A DNA stretch of 64,000 nucleotides from OLB6 sp964620125 (GCA_964620125.1 CAZUGQ010000004.1:62001-126000); one strand, 5' to 3'; counted from the stretch's first letter, positions 32,780-42,288 are shown. The notes: generated by a model not told the origin, from the sequence alone. A program made the numbers and translations.

Positions 32780-34475
32780 CTACATGCTCTCCGGCGCCTG
32801 CACTCCCAAAACATGCAATCCATTCCGCATGGCCTTGCGAGTTATGTTGGCAAGGAATAGTCGCGCAGCTTCGAGCTTTGGTTCGGAGCCGAGGATTCGA
32901 CAATCATGATAGAACTGATGATACGATGCTGCAAGGTCTCGGAGATAATCTGCAACGGTGTGCGGTTCCAGACTAACAGCAGCACGCTCAAGCACATCAC
33001 GGAACCTGCTTAACAATGCAATGAGTTCTACCTCGAGCGGATGCGTGAGAACAGACAACTCTACAGTTGACGGATCTGGCAAGCCCCCTTCCACTTTCCG
33101 AAGAATAGAGCAGATTCGAGCATGGGCGTACTGGAGGTAGAATACAGGGTTCTTCTCACCCTCTTCCTTGGCTAGGTCCAAGTCGAAGTCCAGATGCGTG
33201 CCTGGGGCTCGCATGATGAAGAAGAATCGAACGACGTCTGCACCAACTTCGTCGATGAGTTCATCGAGGGTAAAACTTTTGCCGCTACGTTTCGAGAACT
33301 TCACTACAGNNNNNNNNNNTCTCGATAAAGGTGACCATCTGGTGGATTACGACACGCACCTTGTTAGCATCGTAACCAAGGGCTTCCACCCCTGAGAGAA
33401 CATCCGGGATCGTGGCAATATGATCAGCGCCAAAGATGTCCACGACCATATCGAAGCCCCGCTCAAGTTTTTCGATATGGTAGGCGATGTCTGGTAAACG
33501 ATACGTTGGCTCGCCGGTACTTTTCACGATCACCTTGTCCTGCCGTTCACCTTTGGCATCACCATGATTCATCTGCGACAAAGCAAACCAGACGGCACCA
33601 TCCTTGTCGTAGGCCAGGCCACGATTTCTCAGTTCGGTGATCGTTCTTTGAACTCTGCTCTGTCCCCCCCCCTGTTCATGGTACAGGGAATCTTCATTGA
33701 AGAACACATCGTGATGAATGTTTAGGCGCTCGAGAGTGGTTTTAATCTTCGAGAAACACCATTCCTCGCCCTCTTTTCGGCAGAGCGTGAGGAGTGAATC
33801 GATGTCATCGGACTGGATCGTACGTATTACTACCTCATAGTGCCGGGTACTTATGTCCCCGGCAACCTCCGTGATGTAGTCGCCATGATACCCATCCTCC
33901 GGAAACGGCAGAACCTCCGGCCTACCAACCTGCTCGCATACGCGCGCCGCAATGCTCTGCCCCAGCTTGTTCATTTGGTTGCCAGCATTGTTGAAGTAGT
34001 ACTCGCGCGTTACGGCATGCCCCGTCCATGCAAGGATGTTCGCAATGGTATCACCAAGTGCACAGTTGCGCCCATGACCTGCATGCAGCGGCCCGGTCGG
34101 ATTTGCACTCACATACTCCACGTTCACCGTTTGGCCCCCGCCAACCTGGCTCCGTCCAATACCGTCCCCCTCGGCTGCAAGCGAGCTGAGCACAACATGA
34201 AACGCCTCCGGCGCAAAAGTCACGTTGATGAAGCCCGGACCTGCTACCTCCACCTTCTCTACATACTGCGGGGTGCCAAGTCGCTGAACAATTTCTTCGG
34301 CTATCGCTCTGGGTGATTTTTTAAGGGGCTTGGCTAGACTTAATGCAATCGTGTTCGAAAGGTGCCCGTGATCTGCATGTCTGGGTAACTCCCAATACGA
34401 TCGATCCTGTTTCGGCACCTGCATCTGCGAAAGAACATCGGCCAACGGCTCGTCTATCAATTCCTCCAATGTCAT
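32780..34475 (-). CDS. argS: Arginyl-tRNA synthetase, interrupted by an assembly gap
   Basis: ArgS charges tRNA-Arg. The N-terminal Add1 domain is followed by the class-I signature NPTGPLHAGHGRN (HIGH variant GHG). The KMSKS-like loop is VKFSKRSG and the C-terminal DALR anticodon-binding domain ends at 32780. The frame breaks at ten N (33310-33319) just before VVKFSKRSG, where the protein family is continuous. The break is therefore a gap of wrong size, not a real frameshift. ATG 34475 overlaps the rsfS stop (ATGA). At 33842-33863 a 22-base palindromic repeat lies in frame and encodes AGDISTR. AGCCCCCT motif at 33082. Confidence 0.92.
33310..33319. other. Assembly gap (10 N) within argS
   Basis: The frames on either side are out of phase by one if ten bases are assumed. 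A family-length gap of a few residues before the KFSKR loop would restore the frame. Confidence 0.97.
33842..33863. repeat. 22-base palindromic repeat, copy 2 (inside argS)
   Basis: GCCGGGTAC-TTAT-GTCCCCGGC matches the intergenic copy at 29620-29641 in 20 of 22 bases. It is read through in frame by argS as AGDISTR, between GDYITEV and HYEVV. Confidence 0.75.
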
Positions 34476-34891
34476 GCGTTGGCACTCCTCCGCCGCATCG
34501 TCGTGAGCGCACGGGCAGCCCCCGCTTCGGTTATCCCGTAAGCCTTGGCATCGCCCCACATCCGCTCAAGATTGTAATGCATGCGGGCGTCTCGACGCAT
34601 AACGTGAACAACTACGTCGAAGTAATCCAAAACCATCCATGTTGACACGGAGGTGCCGTCAACCCGAGGAGAACCGTATCCAAGCTCGCGCAACTGACGC
34701 TGAATATGATCAGTAACGGCTCGCATCTGGGCCTCGCTGTCGACCGTTGCTATCACGAAAAAATCAGCAGGTGATGAATCAAGCTTGCTAAGATCGAGCA
34801 CCAGCAGGTCATGCGCCTGCTTATCCTTGGCCAGTCGTGCACACAAGACTGCACGACCCTTGATGGAACGTGGACGAGTGAGGGTGGACAA
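34472..34891 (-). CDS. rsfS: Ribosome silencing factor RsfS
   Basis: RsfS binds uL14 on the 50S subunit and blocks subunit joining when nutrients are scarce. The 139-aa protein shows the family core: AKDKQAHDLLVLDLSKLDSSPADFFVIAT, then GTSVSTWMVLDYFDVVVHVM and YNLERMWGDA. The start is TTG at 34891, supported by GGAG 6 bases upstream and by the family N-terminus. The leader just upstream consists of a tandem repeat array. The end overlaps argS by 4 bases (ATGA). The C-terminus after the core (about residues 118-139) is basic and not conserved. Confidence 0.88.
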   Translation of the reverse strand: MSTLTRPRSIKGRAVLCARLAKDKQAHDLLVLDLSKLDSSPADFFVIATVDSEAQMRAVTDHIQRQLRELGYGSPRVDGTSVSTWMVLDYFDVVVHVMRRDARMHYNLERMWGDAKAYGITEAGAARALTTMRRRSANA

Positions 34892-34904
34892 TGGCGGCTC
34901 CGGG

Positions 34905-34977
34905 TTGAGGGATGTGAGGGATGTGAGGGACTGGAGGGACTGGAGGGACTGGAGGGACTGGAGGGACTGGAGGGGAG
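34905..34977. repeat. G-rich 10-base tandem repeat in the rsfS leader
   Basis: After GGTTGAGGGA come two GAGGGATGT-type units and five GAGGGACTGG units. On the minus-strand mRNA it is a pyrimidine tract placed directly before the rsfS ribosome-binding site. The same unit and the same entry sequence occur at 31967. Confidence 0.9.
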
Positions 34978-34978
34978 G

Positions 34979-35419
34979 TTAAGAGCCTTTGAAGGGCTCG
35001 AGAGCAACAAGATCCTTGCCGAGTACCACGGATGCGTGTACAAAGAGCATCGAATCAATATCGCTCACAACAAGTGAGTCTTGGATGCCGAGAACGGTGG
35101 CCACCTTGAGGGCAGTTTGGCGGTCACCAACTCGATCGATGACTACAGATTGTGATTGCAGTTGCGCTGCTGTGGACAACTCCACAACATCAAACCCGCG
35201 CTCGCGAAGGAACATCAGAGTCTTGCGGCCTGCACCGTTCTTGCCAGAAGCATTTACGACGTCAATCTGAATAACGGACCTATCGGCATCGCTCTCTACA
35301 TAAGGAGACACAGGCGGGTTTAGCAGGCGCCAGATAAACGAACCGAGGAAGAGGAGAACGACTGCAGAGGCAGCCCCGAGTGCCAGAAGTGGCCAGATCG
35401 AACGTTTGCGTGTGGTCAC
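34979..35419 (-). CDS. LytR C-terminal domain protein, membrane-anchored
   Basis: This 146-aa protein has one N-terminal transmembrane segment (about residues 9-30, preceded by basic TTRKR) and an outside LytR_C domain: IQIDVVNASGKNGAGRKTLMFLRERGFDVVE, with the RVGDRQTALKVATVLGI helix region. In other bacteria this domain is attached to LytR-CpsA-Psr cell-wall ligases; here it stands alone. It is upstream of rsfS-argS on the same strand, separated by the repeat array. Function not known beyond a probable envelope location. Confidence 0.75.
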   Translation of the reverse strand: MTTRKRSIWPLLALGAASAVVLLFLGSFIWRLLNPPVSPYVESDADRSVIQIDVVNASGKNGAGRKTLMFLRERGFDVVELSTAAQLQSQSVVIDRVGDRQTALKVATVLGIQDSLVVSDIDSMLFVHASVVLGKDLVALEPFKGS

Positions 35420-35491
35420 GCGCCGACCCTTCTACCGATGGTCATTCGCCAACCTTGATTGTGGTGATCAGCACTGCACCTTCTCGGCTGG

Positions 35492-36136
35492 TCATGAAGC
35501 GTCCTCGTCGTCTGTCATGTACTCTTCGAAATGTGAACCATGAACACTCAACCGCTTATAAAGCAATTTTCGGGCCCGAAATAAATGTGCCTTCACTGTG
35601 CCGAGAGGATGGCCAAGCTTGGCAGCGATTTCCTGATACTCCAACTCCTCTTCATGGCGCATACGAATCACGGTGCGGTACTTATCAGGGAGCGTCTCCA
35701 ATGCAGCCCGCAGCATTTCAGCTCTCTCCTTGGCCAGCAGTATCGAGTCGGCAACCGGTCCCGCGTCCGGCGGATCCATGGCAAGTTCGCCACCGTCACG
35801 CGTAGTGATGGGCTGATCCAAGGAATACATCTGAAATCGCTTCCTCCGCAAGTGATCAATACACCGGTTGGAAGCAATCTTATAGAGCCACTTCGAAAAC
35901 TGGTACTCAAACTGAAAACTCTTCAGTCCATTGTAGGCTTTAAAAAAAACGTCCTGCGTTAGGTCGGCCACATCCTCATCGTTTCGCACCATCTTACGTA
36001 TCAAAAAGTTCACGATACGCCGATACTTCTTTTCGAGTACGGAAAAGGCATTCACATTACCTGCCAGCACCTCTCGGATGATGCGCTCATCCTCTGCAGC
36101 CGATTCGGCTGCCTGCTGCTGCTGTTCAGTGTTCAC
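35492..36136 (-). CDS. ECF-type RNA polymerase sigma factor
   Basis: This 214-aa protein has sigma region 2 (VLEKKYRRIVNFLIRKMV, DLTQDVFFKAYNGLKSF, FSKWLYKIASNRCIDHLRR) and region 4 (LPDKYRTVIRMRHEEELEYQEIAAKLG, GTVKAHLFRARKLLYK). Region 3 is missing, as in ECF sigma factors. No anti-sigma gene is adjacent in the window. The N-terminus is rich in Gln/Glu and the C-terminus acidic (TDDEDAS). GTG start at 36136 with AGAGAGG upstream. It is close to an ECF general-stress or RpoE-like role, but its regulon cannot be inferred. Confidence 0.88.
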   Translation of the reverse strand: MNTEQQQQAAESAAEDERIIREVLAGNVNAFSVLEKKYRRIVNFLIRKMVRNDEDVADLTQDVFFKAYNGLKSFQFEYQFSKWLYKIASNRCIDHLRRKRFQMYSLDQPITTRDGGELAMDPPDAGPVADSILLAKERAEMLRAALETLPDKYRTVIRMRHEEELEYQEIAAKLGHPLGTVKAHLFRARKLLYKRLSVHGSHFEEYMTDDEDAS

Positions 36137-36206
36137 GCCGATCGATGCCTCTCTGAACCCGTATGGTCTCGTGTACCCGAATCTCTCCGGGGCTTTGTGA
36201 TTTCTG

Positions 36207-36293
36207 CGGAAAGGGCGGGATTCGAACCCGCGGTACCGTTACCGGTACACACGCTTTCCAGGCGTGCCAATTCAACCACTCTTGCACCTTTCC
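36207..36293 (-). tRNA. tRNA-Ser (anticodon GGA)
   Basis: On the minus strand the sequence folds as a type-II tRNA. The acceptor stem is GGAAAGG/CCTTTCC, the anticodon arm loop contains TGGAAA (anticodon GGA) and a long variable arm is present. The T arm is GCGGG-TTCGAAT-CCCGC and the discriminator is G. CCA is not encoded. It reads UCC and UCU codons. A promoter box lies 6 bases upstream. Confidence 0.95.
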
Positions 36294-36299
36294 GTGCCA

Positions 36300-36307
36300 C
36301 GAATATA
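36300..36307 (-). promoter_or_regulatory. -7 promoter box for tRNA-Ser
   Basis: The minus strand reads TATATTCG, ending 6 bases before the mature tRNA 5' end. It sets the likely distance from this box type to the transcription start. The other bases between here and 36491 hold no supported gene. Confidence 0.5.
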
Positions 36308-36491
36308 CGGTACCGCCTGAGCGGACACCCGGCCTAGAGGTTGATGTGGAAATTTGGAACCCCAAACCAAAGTAACTGTATCCCACGCCATGGGTTACCA
36401 CGATACCTAATGCTGTGGTTTCATCGTTGGTAGTACCGAACCACCTTCGTAACTTCTCTTTGACGTAGTGTACACTCCTGTGCGCCAACCT

Positions 36492-37526
36492 ATGCCAGTT
36501 AATCGTCGCGCATTCATTGGATCGCTTGCCGCTGCCTCGCTTGTTCCAGCGATGGTAGCAACTGCGCGCAATGCTGCCGAAGTGGTGCCCCCACAACCAT
36601 CACCATCGTTACCAAATGGTCTTCGGAAAGGGGCTCGGGTAGGTGTGGCTTCACCAGCAAGTGGTGTGACAATTCGCGAGCTTCATGATTTCTCCACCAT
36701 CTGTGCATCCGTCGGTCTTGTTCCCGTGCTTGGACGTAACGTAAAAAGTGCAAAGGGGTACCTTGCTGCACCGGATCAGGACAGAGCCGATGAATTCATG
36801 GAGTTTATAGAAGATCGAACGATCGACGCCATTGTGTGTGCCCGCGGTGGATATGGCGTTGCCCGCATCCTGCCCATGCTTGACTATGGTGCCATCGGGC
36901 AAGCTCAAAAACCAATTGTAGGCTTTAGCGACATAACAGCACTCCTTATTGCTGCAAACCAGCTCGGTGGTGTTGTTACGTTTCACGGTCCCGTGGCAAC
37001 GTCAACTTTCGACACCTTTACGCTTGATGCCTTTCGTGGCGTGTTAATGCCCAGCGAAACCCAAGCCCCCTATCAATATTCCAACGCGGCTCTTACAACG
37101 CTTGCACCCGGCATCGCCCGCGGACGCCTAACCGGTGGCAACCTGGCAGTTGTAGCATCTACGCTTGGCACGCGTTACGAGATTGACACACGAGGTGCGA
37201 TCCTCTTCCTTGAGGAAATCAACGAGGAACCGTATCAGATCGACCGTCTACTTACCCAACTGTGGCTAGCAGGAAAGCTCCAACAGGCGTCGGGTATAGC
37301 ACTCGGGAACTTCCGTAACTGCGAGGGAAAAAAACGGTCTGTATACGGTCCACTGCCTTCCCTAACGGACGTGCTCAGGGACAGGCTCGGAACACTGGGT
37401 ATCCCGGTGCTGTACGGCTTACCGTTTGGGCATGTAACCAGCAAGCTTACCATTCCCATTGGCGTCACGGCCGAAGTTGATGCTACCAATAAAAGGTTTC
37501 GCCTATTGGGCAGTGCCGTTATCTAA
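36492..37526 (+). CDS. LD-carboxypeptidase (peptidase S66), Tat-type signal
   Basis: This 344-aa protein is an S66 peptidase, which removes the terminal D-Ala from muropeptide tetrapeptides in wall recycling. Family motifs are VGVASPASGVTIREL, the nucleophile-region ARGGYGVARILP and VGFSDITAL; later, FLEEINEEPYQIDR and PFGHVTSK hold the Glu and His of the triad. The N-terminus MPVNRRAFIGSLAAASL has a twin-arginine pattern, so export as a folded enzyme is likely, although most S66 enzymes are cytoplasmic. ATG 36492 is chosen because it opens the signal; 8 more codons are open upstream. AGCCCCCT motif at 37064. Confidence 0.87.
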   Translation: MPVNRRAFIGSLAAASLVPAMVATARNAAEVVPPQPSPSLPNGLRKGARVGVASPASGVTIRELHDFSTICASVGLVPVLGRNVKSAKGYLAAPDQDRADEFMEFIEDRTIDAIVCARGGYGVARILPMLDYGAIGQAQKPIVGFSDITALLIAANQLGGVVTFHGPVATSTFDTFTLDAFRGVLMPSETQAPYQYSNAALTTLAPGIARGRLTGGNLAVVASTLGTRYEIDTRGAILFLEEINEEPYQIDRLLTQLWLAGKLQQASGIALGNFRNCEGKKRSVYGPLPSLTDVLRDRLGTLGIPVLYGLPFGHVTSKLTIPIGVTAEVDATNKRFRLLGSAVI

Positions 37527-37551
37527 CAAGCAACACAATCCCACCTTCGAT

Positions 37552-40500
37552 ATGATCACAACACGACTTTTTACCGCTCGATGTCTACTCCTCGCCGCTG
37601 CAATCCTCTGGAGCACTTCGATTGTGATGGCACAGTCCATCAATGTATTCAACGTGAACGCCAGTAATTACCCACTTATAACGGCAGACTACGTTGCATA
37701 CGACAACCTCGGGGTTCCTCTCGAGGGCCTTACGGAAGCAGACTTTAAGATCACGGAAACCTTTCAAGGTGGGACGCCGGAGGATCTAAGCGCATCCATT
37801 GTTCACGACTGCGTGAAGCGCACAGAAGAACCAGAGGCAAGCATCATCATTGTTCTGGATCGGTCAGGCAGCATGCGCGACATGGTGGGTCAGCAGTCGC
37901 GTTTTCGGTATTGCCAGGATGCCATTCAAGCATTCGTGAATCGGATCAAGTTCACTGGTGAAACGCGCGTTTGTTTTACAACATTCTCCGGCACCTTCGA
38001 AATCGCCGCTCCGTGGACGAACGTAAAGGATGACGTGACAGATACACTAATGAAAATGGAGCCACAGACAAAGACGGATTATCCTCTTCCCTTCGAAGGC
38101 CCGCCATTAAGTATCTACGACCTCTTTGCACAACGGCCCGAGAGCATTCCACGGTATGTGTTCTTTCTAACGGACGGACATCCCAACCCCGACGAACGTA
38201 ACTGGGTGAACTTCATCGATGCCAACCTTCCCAAGCTCAGATCACAAGGTGTTCGGTTTTACTCTGTAACCATTCTAGCCTCAACCACGCACATCACACT
38301 TGAGGCATTTGCCAAGGGTACGGGAGGCAAGGCAATCGTAACACAGGAAGGGGATCTTGTTGATTTGTTTAGCTACCTCGCTCTTGAAACACAGGTCCGG
38401 GAAGTGTGCACGTTAACATGGGTAAGCCCTCCCGTATGCCGCGAAAACCAGCGAAATCGAACTGCCGAGATCCAGTTGCTCGTGGGAAACACCAAGCCAA
38501 CGGCAAATGTTGGATACACAACGCCCCCGCAAAGTGTTGGCGCTACATCCATCGATTTCCCTGTACTCTTCTGTGGCGATCCGCCACCAAACAACTCCAA
38601 TCAAGCTTCCGTTACCATTACCGCAACTGGCCAGCCACTAAATGTTACCGGGTTTGATATTGTCCCGGCAGGTTTCTTCCGTGTAGTGGACTGGGGAGGC
38701 GGACGCCTTGGTACGTTCTCTCCCTTTAGGCTTGACCCCGGTCAAAGCGTCACACTTAAGGTGGAATTCACCCAAGGTGCGCAACAGATTTTTCGGCAAG
38801 CACAACTGCAACTGCAGGGCAACCCATGTCCACCCACAATTGATTTGGTAGGGGGCCAAGGCTTCGTAATCCTCAACAACCCCAAGGGCGGCAACCTGTA
38901 TTCCACGTGTGATACCATCGTAATCTCCTGGTCTGGCGTGCTTCCTACCACTCCGGTAAGACTTGAGTATAGCGACGACAGTGGCATCACCTGGAAATTG
39001 ATTACCGACCAAGCTTACAACCTCAGCTATAAATGGCTTGCCCCCGGACCCGGCTCGAAATACCGGATTCGTGTAGCAGTGGCACCGGTGCCACAGTACC
39101 AGTGGGCTTCACAAATCGGTGATGCGGGCCGAGATAGCGCAACGTCGGTTGCCGTGGCACCCAACGACTTGTTCGTTTACACCTCAGGGTTCTTTGATGG
39201 ACCAGGCAGATTCGGTGATACGTATATCAACAATCAAGCTGGCAACATTGATGGGTACCTCTGCAAGTGGGATGCCAATGGTACGCTTTTAGACTTCAAA
39301 CATCTGCGCGGCGACGCTCAAACAGACGAGCGTGTATCCGGTGTGATAACTGACAAGGATGGCAACATCTACGTTGCAGGTCACTACTCGTCGAATTCCA
39401 CGTTCGATGGTCTTCCACTACCGCTTGGTGCAGGCGACAATTGCAACATGTTCCTGTACAAATTCGACAAGGACATGAATGTGGTGTGGGTAGCACGTGG
39501 CCAGGGTGGTGGTGGGAACACCAGCAATGCCCGCTGTTCAGGTGTTGGCATCAGATACGATGCAAATGGGTATCCGCTTATTCTGGTGCGAGGTACATTC
39601 CAGCGATTTGTTCGTGTGGGATACAACGCTTCTGCGCAACCGGTAGAAAGTGCGCGCTATACGGATGGCAATTTCCGCAACTACTACGCCATTTTCGACG
39701 GCAACGGCACGCCAATAACATTTAGTCTTGGGATCCCGCCTGCTGCCTACAGCATGAGTGCACTGAAGGCAAACGACAGCAAGGGTTACCAATACGAGAC
39801 AGGAAGTTTCACAGGCGTTCGGAACTTTACTCCCCCGCCTCCTGGCATTTCCATGAACAGCCGTGGACAGTCGGACGTGTTCCTAAGCAAGTTCGGCTCT
39901 ACGCCTGCCAGTGTTGATAGCAGTAAATCGGACTTTTCCGTTCAGGCACCCGAGCTTGCATTCGTGCAGAGCACCGTTGTTATGGATCCGACTGCCCAAG
40001 GGCAAACATCATCCAAGTCCTTCCCCGCCATGCTGTGCAACAATGGCGACTTTGATGTTGAGATTCTTGACGTCCTGTTCAATGGTGCAAACGGTTCGGA
40101 CTTCAGTCTGATTGGAAATCTTCGCACTGTTAGACTGAAACCAGGTGAATGTGTGGCAATTGAACTTGCCTTCCACCCATCTGGCACTGGAAAACGCACT
40201 GGCACCATGGAAGTTCGTGGATCGTGCAACACCGTGGCGATTCTAAATCTGGAAGGTGAAGGCCTGGCACCATGCCTTTGGGATGCGAAGCCAATAGAAT
40301 ACCTGGGAAGAATCGCTCTTGGTGCAGGACAGAGAACATTTACAATACAGAACGTAATCTGCAATCGTGGTCCCATTGCACTCTCCGGAAATATCAGCAA
40401 GACTGGTTCGCCTGATATCAACATCACGGTAGGTCAAGGTCCGTTCACCCTGGCACCTACACAGTGCCATTCGATCGATATCACCGTTACTCCCAATACC

Positions 40501-42249
40501 CCTGGCACACACTCCATTTCTCTTGACTACGGGCTACCTTCCGAATGTGGCGTTCCAAACACCGTCATAAGTGTTGATGTCGTTGAACCGAAGGTCACCA
40601 TTTCCAACGTTTCCTTCGGACGCCATCGCGTAGGCAACGTTGTTGTTGACACGATCTTCATTGAAAATCAGAGCACGGAGCCTGCAGAGATAACATCGCT
40701 CACACCCGAGTATCCTGCTGATGGTACCTTCGGCTTCTCCCTACCTGGAACACCCTTCAATCTTGCAAGTGGTGAACGCAAGCCGATACCAGTTACGTTC
40801 AACCCGCAGGCTCGAGGTCCGTTTAGTGAAACGTTAACGGCCATCGCCACGGGGCAGCAGGCACCGCTTGTTGGAACAGCAACAGGAACGGGCTTCTTGC
40901 CTGCTATCGATGCAACCGGGGTAACGTTCCCCGCAATCACTGTTGGTCAAACGGCACCAAACAACCTGTTTGTTGTGATTAGGAATGTTGACGCTGATAG
41001 TCCACTACAGGTCAACAGCGCTCGATTGGCCGGTACCATACCCGACTTTACGGCAATTGGCACCAATTGGCAGAACTTCCCAATCAGCATTCCAATTGGT
41101 GATTCCGTAATGCTCGAAGTGTCGTTTACCCCCGATGCAGCAGGCACGCGCGAAGATGACGTAGTAATCGAACACGATGCGAAACCCGGTCCAGGACCAA
41201 TCCCACCCTATACATCCACTGTGGTTAAGGTCACGGGTGTGGGTATAGAGCAGAGTGTGCTGCCACCACTCGATTTTGGCAATGTTCTTACCTGTGCTTC
41301 TCAGTCACAAACGGTTACCATCACCAACCCGAACCCAAGCATGCCGTTGGTGCTTGATGCTCCAGTAAGCTCGGGCGATATCGCCGAGTTCACCATCACA
41401 CCCCCAACAGGCTTCACGCTTGCACCCGGTGAGTCACGCAGTGTAACGATCACGTTCACACCGTCTGCTACACTCACATTCTCTGCACAGTTTTCCTATA
41501 CCAACAACCAGGCTCTCGACATCATCATCAACGCCTCTGGCAGAGGTATAACTACATCTGCTTCACTTTCCTTCGGACCAGCACCAACCATCAATGTTGG
41601 AAGCAGTTTCCCATTACAGGTCAATGTTGACGTAGGCGATATGCAGGGAATACCCGTAACTGCTGCTTCAGTAGTTATCACCTACCCGAAAGACTACATC
41701 GCTTTCAACAGCATTGAATCGCAGCAGCCGGGTTGGGTGTTTGTACCAGACAACACAACACCGGGTACCCTTGTACTGAACGGTACGCCAACGGCACCAG
41801 CTACAATGGTAGATGGCATGCTCATCACTCTGAGATTCGACGCATTCCTCACTGCAAACCTCGCCCACCACTTTGAAGTGAATACATCAATCACTCCTGA
41901 TTGCGTGGTACCTACCGGCGACGAAATTGACGTGGACGTCGAACAGTTCTGCTACAGTGAAGGCCGCCTTATCTCCATCGGCATGAATAGGTTTGCGATG
42001 CAGGAACCACAACCCAATCCGAGTGATGGACGGTCGCTAATCCGGTACTCCACAGGCATCACCTGCCCCACAACGTTCGAACTCGTGAACAGTGTTGGGA
42101 CTGTGGTTAGAACCATTGTCACTCCTGTGCTTCCTAGTGGCGAGTATGAACTTACCCTTGATACATCAGACGTCGGCAGCGGACTGTACGTGCTGCGCAT
42201 GACCAGCGGGCACTATTCAACCTCTCGATTGGTGTCGGTGGTCAAGTAG
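37552..42249 (+). CDS. Giant secreted vWA protein with SBBP-like and choice-of-anchor-D repeats and T9SS sorting domain
   Basis: This 1565-aa protein starts with a signal peptide (residues 1-27, ending VMAQ). A von Willebrand A domain follows at about 95-290, with the MIDAS motif DRSGS at D103 and TDGHPNP. Next come ASH-like strands, a stretch with SBBP/beta-propeller phrases (AGRDSATSVAVAPND, DKDGNIYVAGHYSSNSTF, about 525-760) and several more choice-of-anchor-D repeats. A cohesin-like domain (about 1335-1465) precedes a T9SS type-A domain (PQPNPSDGRS, LPSGEYELTL, GLYVLRMTSGHYS). The vWA domain suggests metal-dependent adhesion. The ATG at 37552 lies 25 bases after the S66 stop. No exact AGCCCCCT copy was seen in this gene. 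Confidence 0.82.
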   Translation: MITTRLFTARCLLLAAAILWSTSIVMAQSINVFNVNASNYPLITADYVAYDNLGVPLEGLTEADFKITETFQGGTPEDLSASIVHDCVKRTEEPEASIIIVLDRSGSMRDMVGQQSRFRYCQDAIQAFVNRIKFTGETRVCFTTFSGTFEIAAPWTNVKDDVTDTLMKMEPQTKTDYPLPFEGPPLSIYDLFAQRPESIPRYVFFLTDGHPNPDERNWVNFIDANLPKLRSQGVRFYSVTILASTTHITLEAFAKGTGGKAIVTQEGDLVDLFSYLALETQVREVCTLTWVSPPVCRENQRNRTAEIQLLVGNTKPTANVGYTTPPQSVGATSIDFPVLFCGDPPPNNSNQASVTITATGQPLNVTGFDIVPAGFFRVVDWGGGRLGTFSPFRLDPGQSVTLKVEFTQGAQQIFRQAQLQLQGNPCPPTIDLVGGQGFVILNNPKGGNLYSTCDTIVISWSGVLPTTPVRLEYSDDSGITWKLITDQAYNLSYKWLAPGPGSKYRIRVAVAPVPQYQWASQIGDAGRDSATSVAVAPNDLFVYTSGFFDGPGRFGDTYINNQAGNIDGYLCKWDANGTLLDFKHLRGDAQTDERVSGVITDKDGNIYVAGHYSSNSTFDGLPLPLGAGDNCNMFLYKFDKDMNVVWVARGQGGGGNTSNARCSGVGIRYDANGYPLILVRGTFQRFVRVGYNASAQPVESARYTDGNFRNYYAIFDGNGTPITFSLGIPPAAYSMSALKANDSKGYQYETGSFTGVRNFTPPPPGISMNSRGQSDVFLSKFGSTPASVDSSKSDFSVQAPELAFVQSTVVMDPTAQGQTSSKSFPAMLCNNGDFDVEILDVLFNGANGSDFSLIGNLRTVRLKPGECVAIELAFHPSGTGKRTGTMEVRGSCNTVAILNLEGEGLAPCLWDAKPIEYLGRIALGAGQRTFTIQNVICNRGPIALSGNISKTGSPDINITVGQGPFTLAPTQCHSIDITVTPNTPGTHSISLDYGLPSECGVPNTVISVDVVEPKVTISNVSFGRHRVGNVVVDTIFIENQSTEPAEITSLTPEYPADGTFGFSLPGTPFNLASGERKPIPVTFNPQARGPFSETLTAIATGQQAPLVGTATGTGFLPAIDATGVTFPAITVGQTAPNNLFVVIRNVDADSPLQVNSARLAGTIPDFTAIGTNWQNFPISIPIGDSVMLEVSFTPDAAGTREDDVVIEHDAKPGPGPIPPYTSTVVKVTGVGIEQSVLPPLDFGNVLTCASQSQTVTITNPNPSMPLVLDAPVSSGDIAEFTITPPTGFTLAPGESRSVTITFTPSATLTFSAQFSYTNNQALDIIINASGRGITTSASLSFGPAPTINVGSSFPLQVNVDVGDMQGIPVTAASVVITYPKDYIAFNSIESQQPGWVFVPDNTTPGTLVLNGTPTAPATMVDGMLITLRFDAFLTANLAHHFEVNTSITPDCVVPTGDEIDVDVEQFCYSEGRLISIGMNRFAMQEPQPNPSDGRSLIRYSTGITCPTTFELVNSVGTVVRTIVTPVLPSGEYELTLDTSDVGSGLYVLRMTSGHYSTSRLVSVVK

Positions 42250-42288
42250 TCTCGGTACGGGGCTCTGCTCCCCTCCTTTGAACCCAAC

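Noticed and set aside
33285..33330. Apparent frameshift splitting argS into two genes
   Set aside because: The break coincides with ten N. Both halves align to one ArgS with the KFSKR loop directly after the gap, so it is a sizing error of the scaffold gap, not a pseudogene.
36126..36596. Long minus-strand frame with barrel-like phrases (GYSYFGLGFQIS)
   Set aside because: It runs straight through tRNA-Ser and its promoter and has no recognisable start or family. The resemblance to an outer-membrane strand is too short to call a gene remnant.
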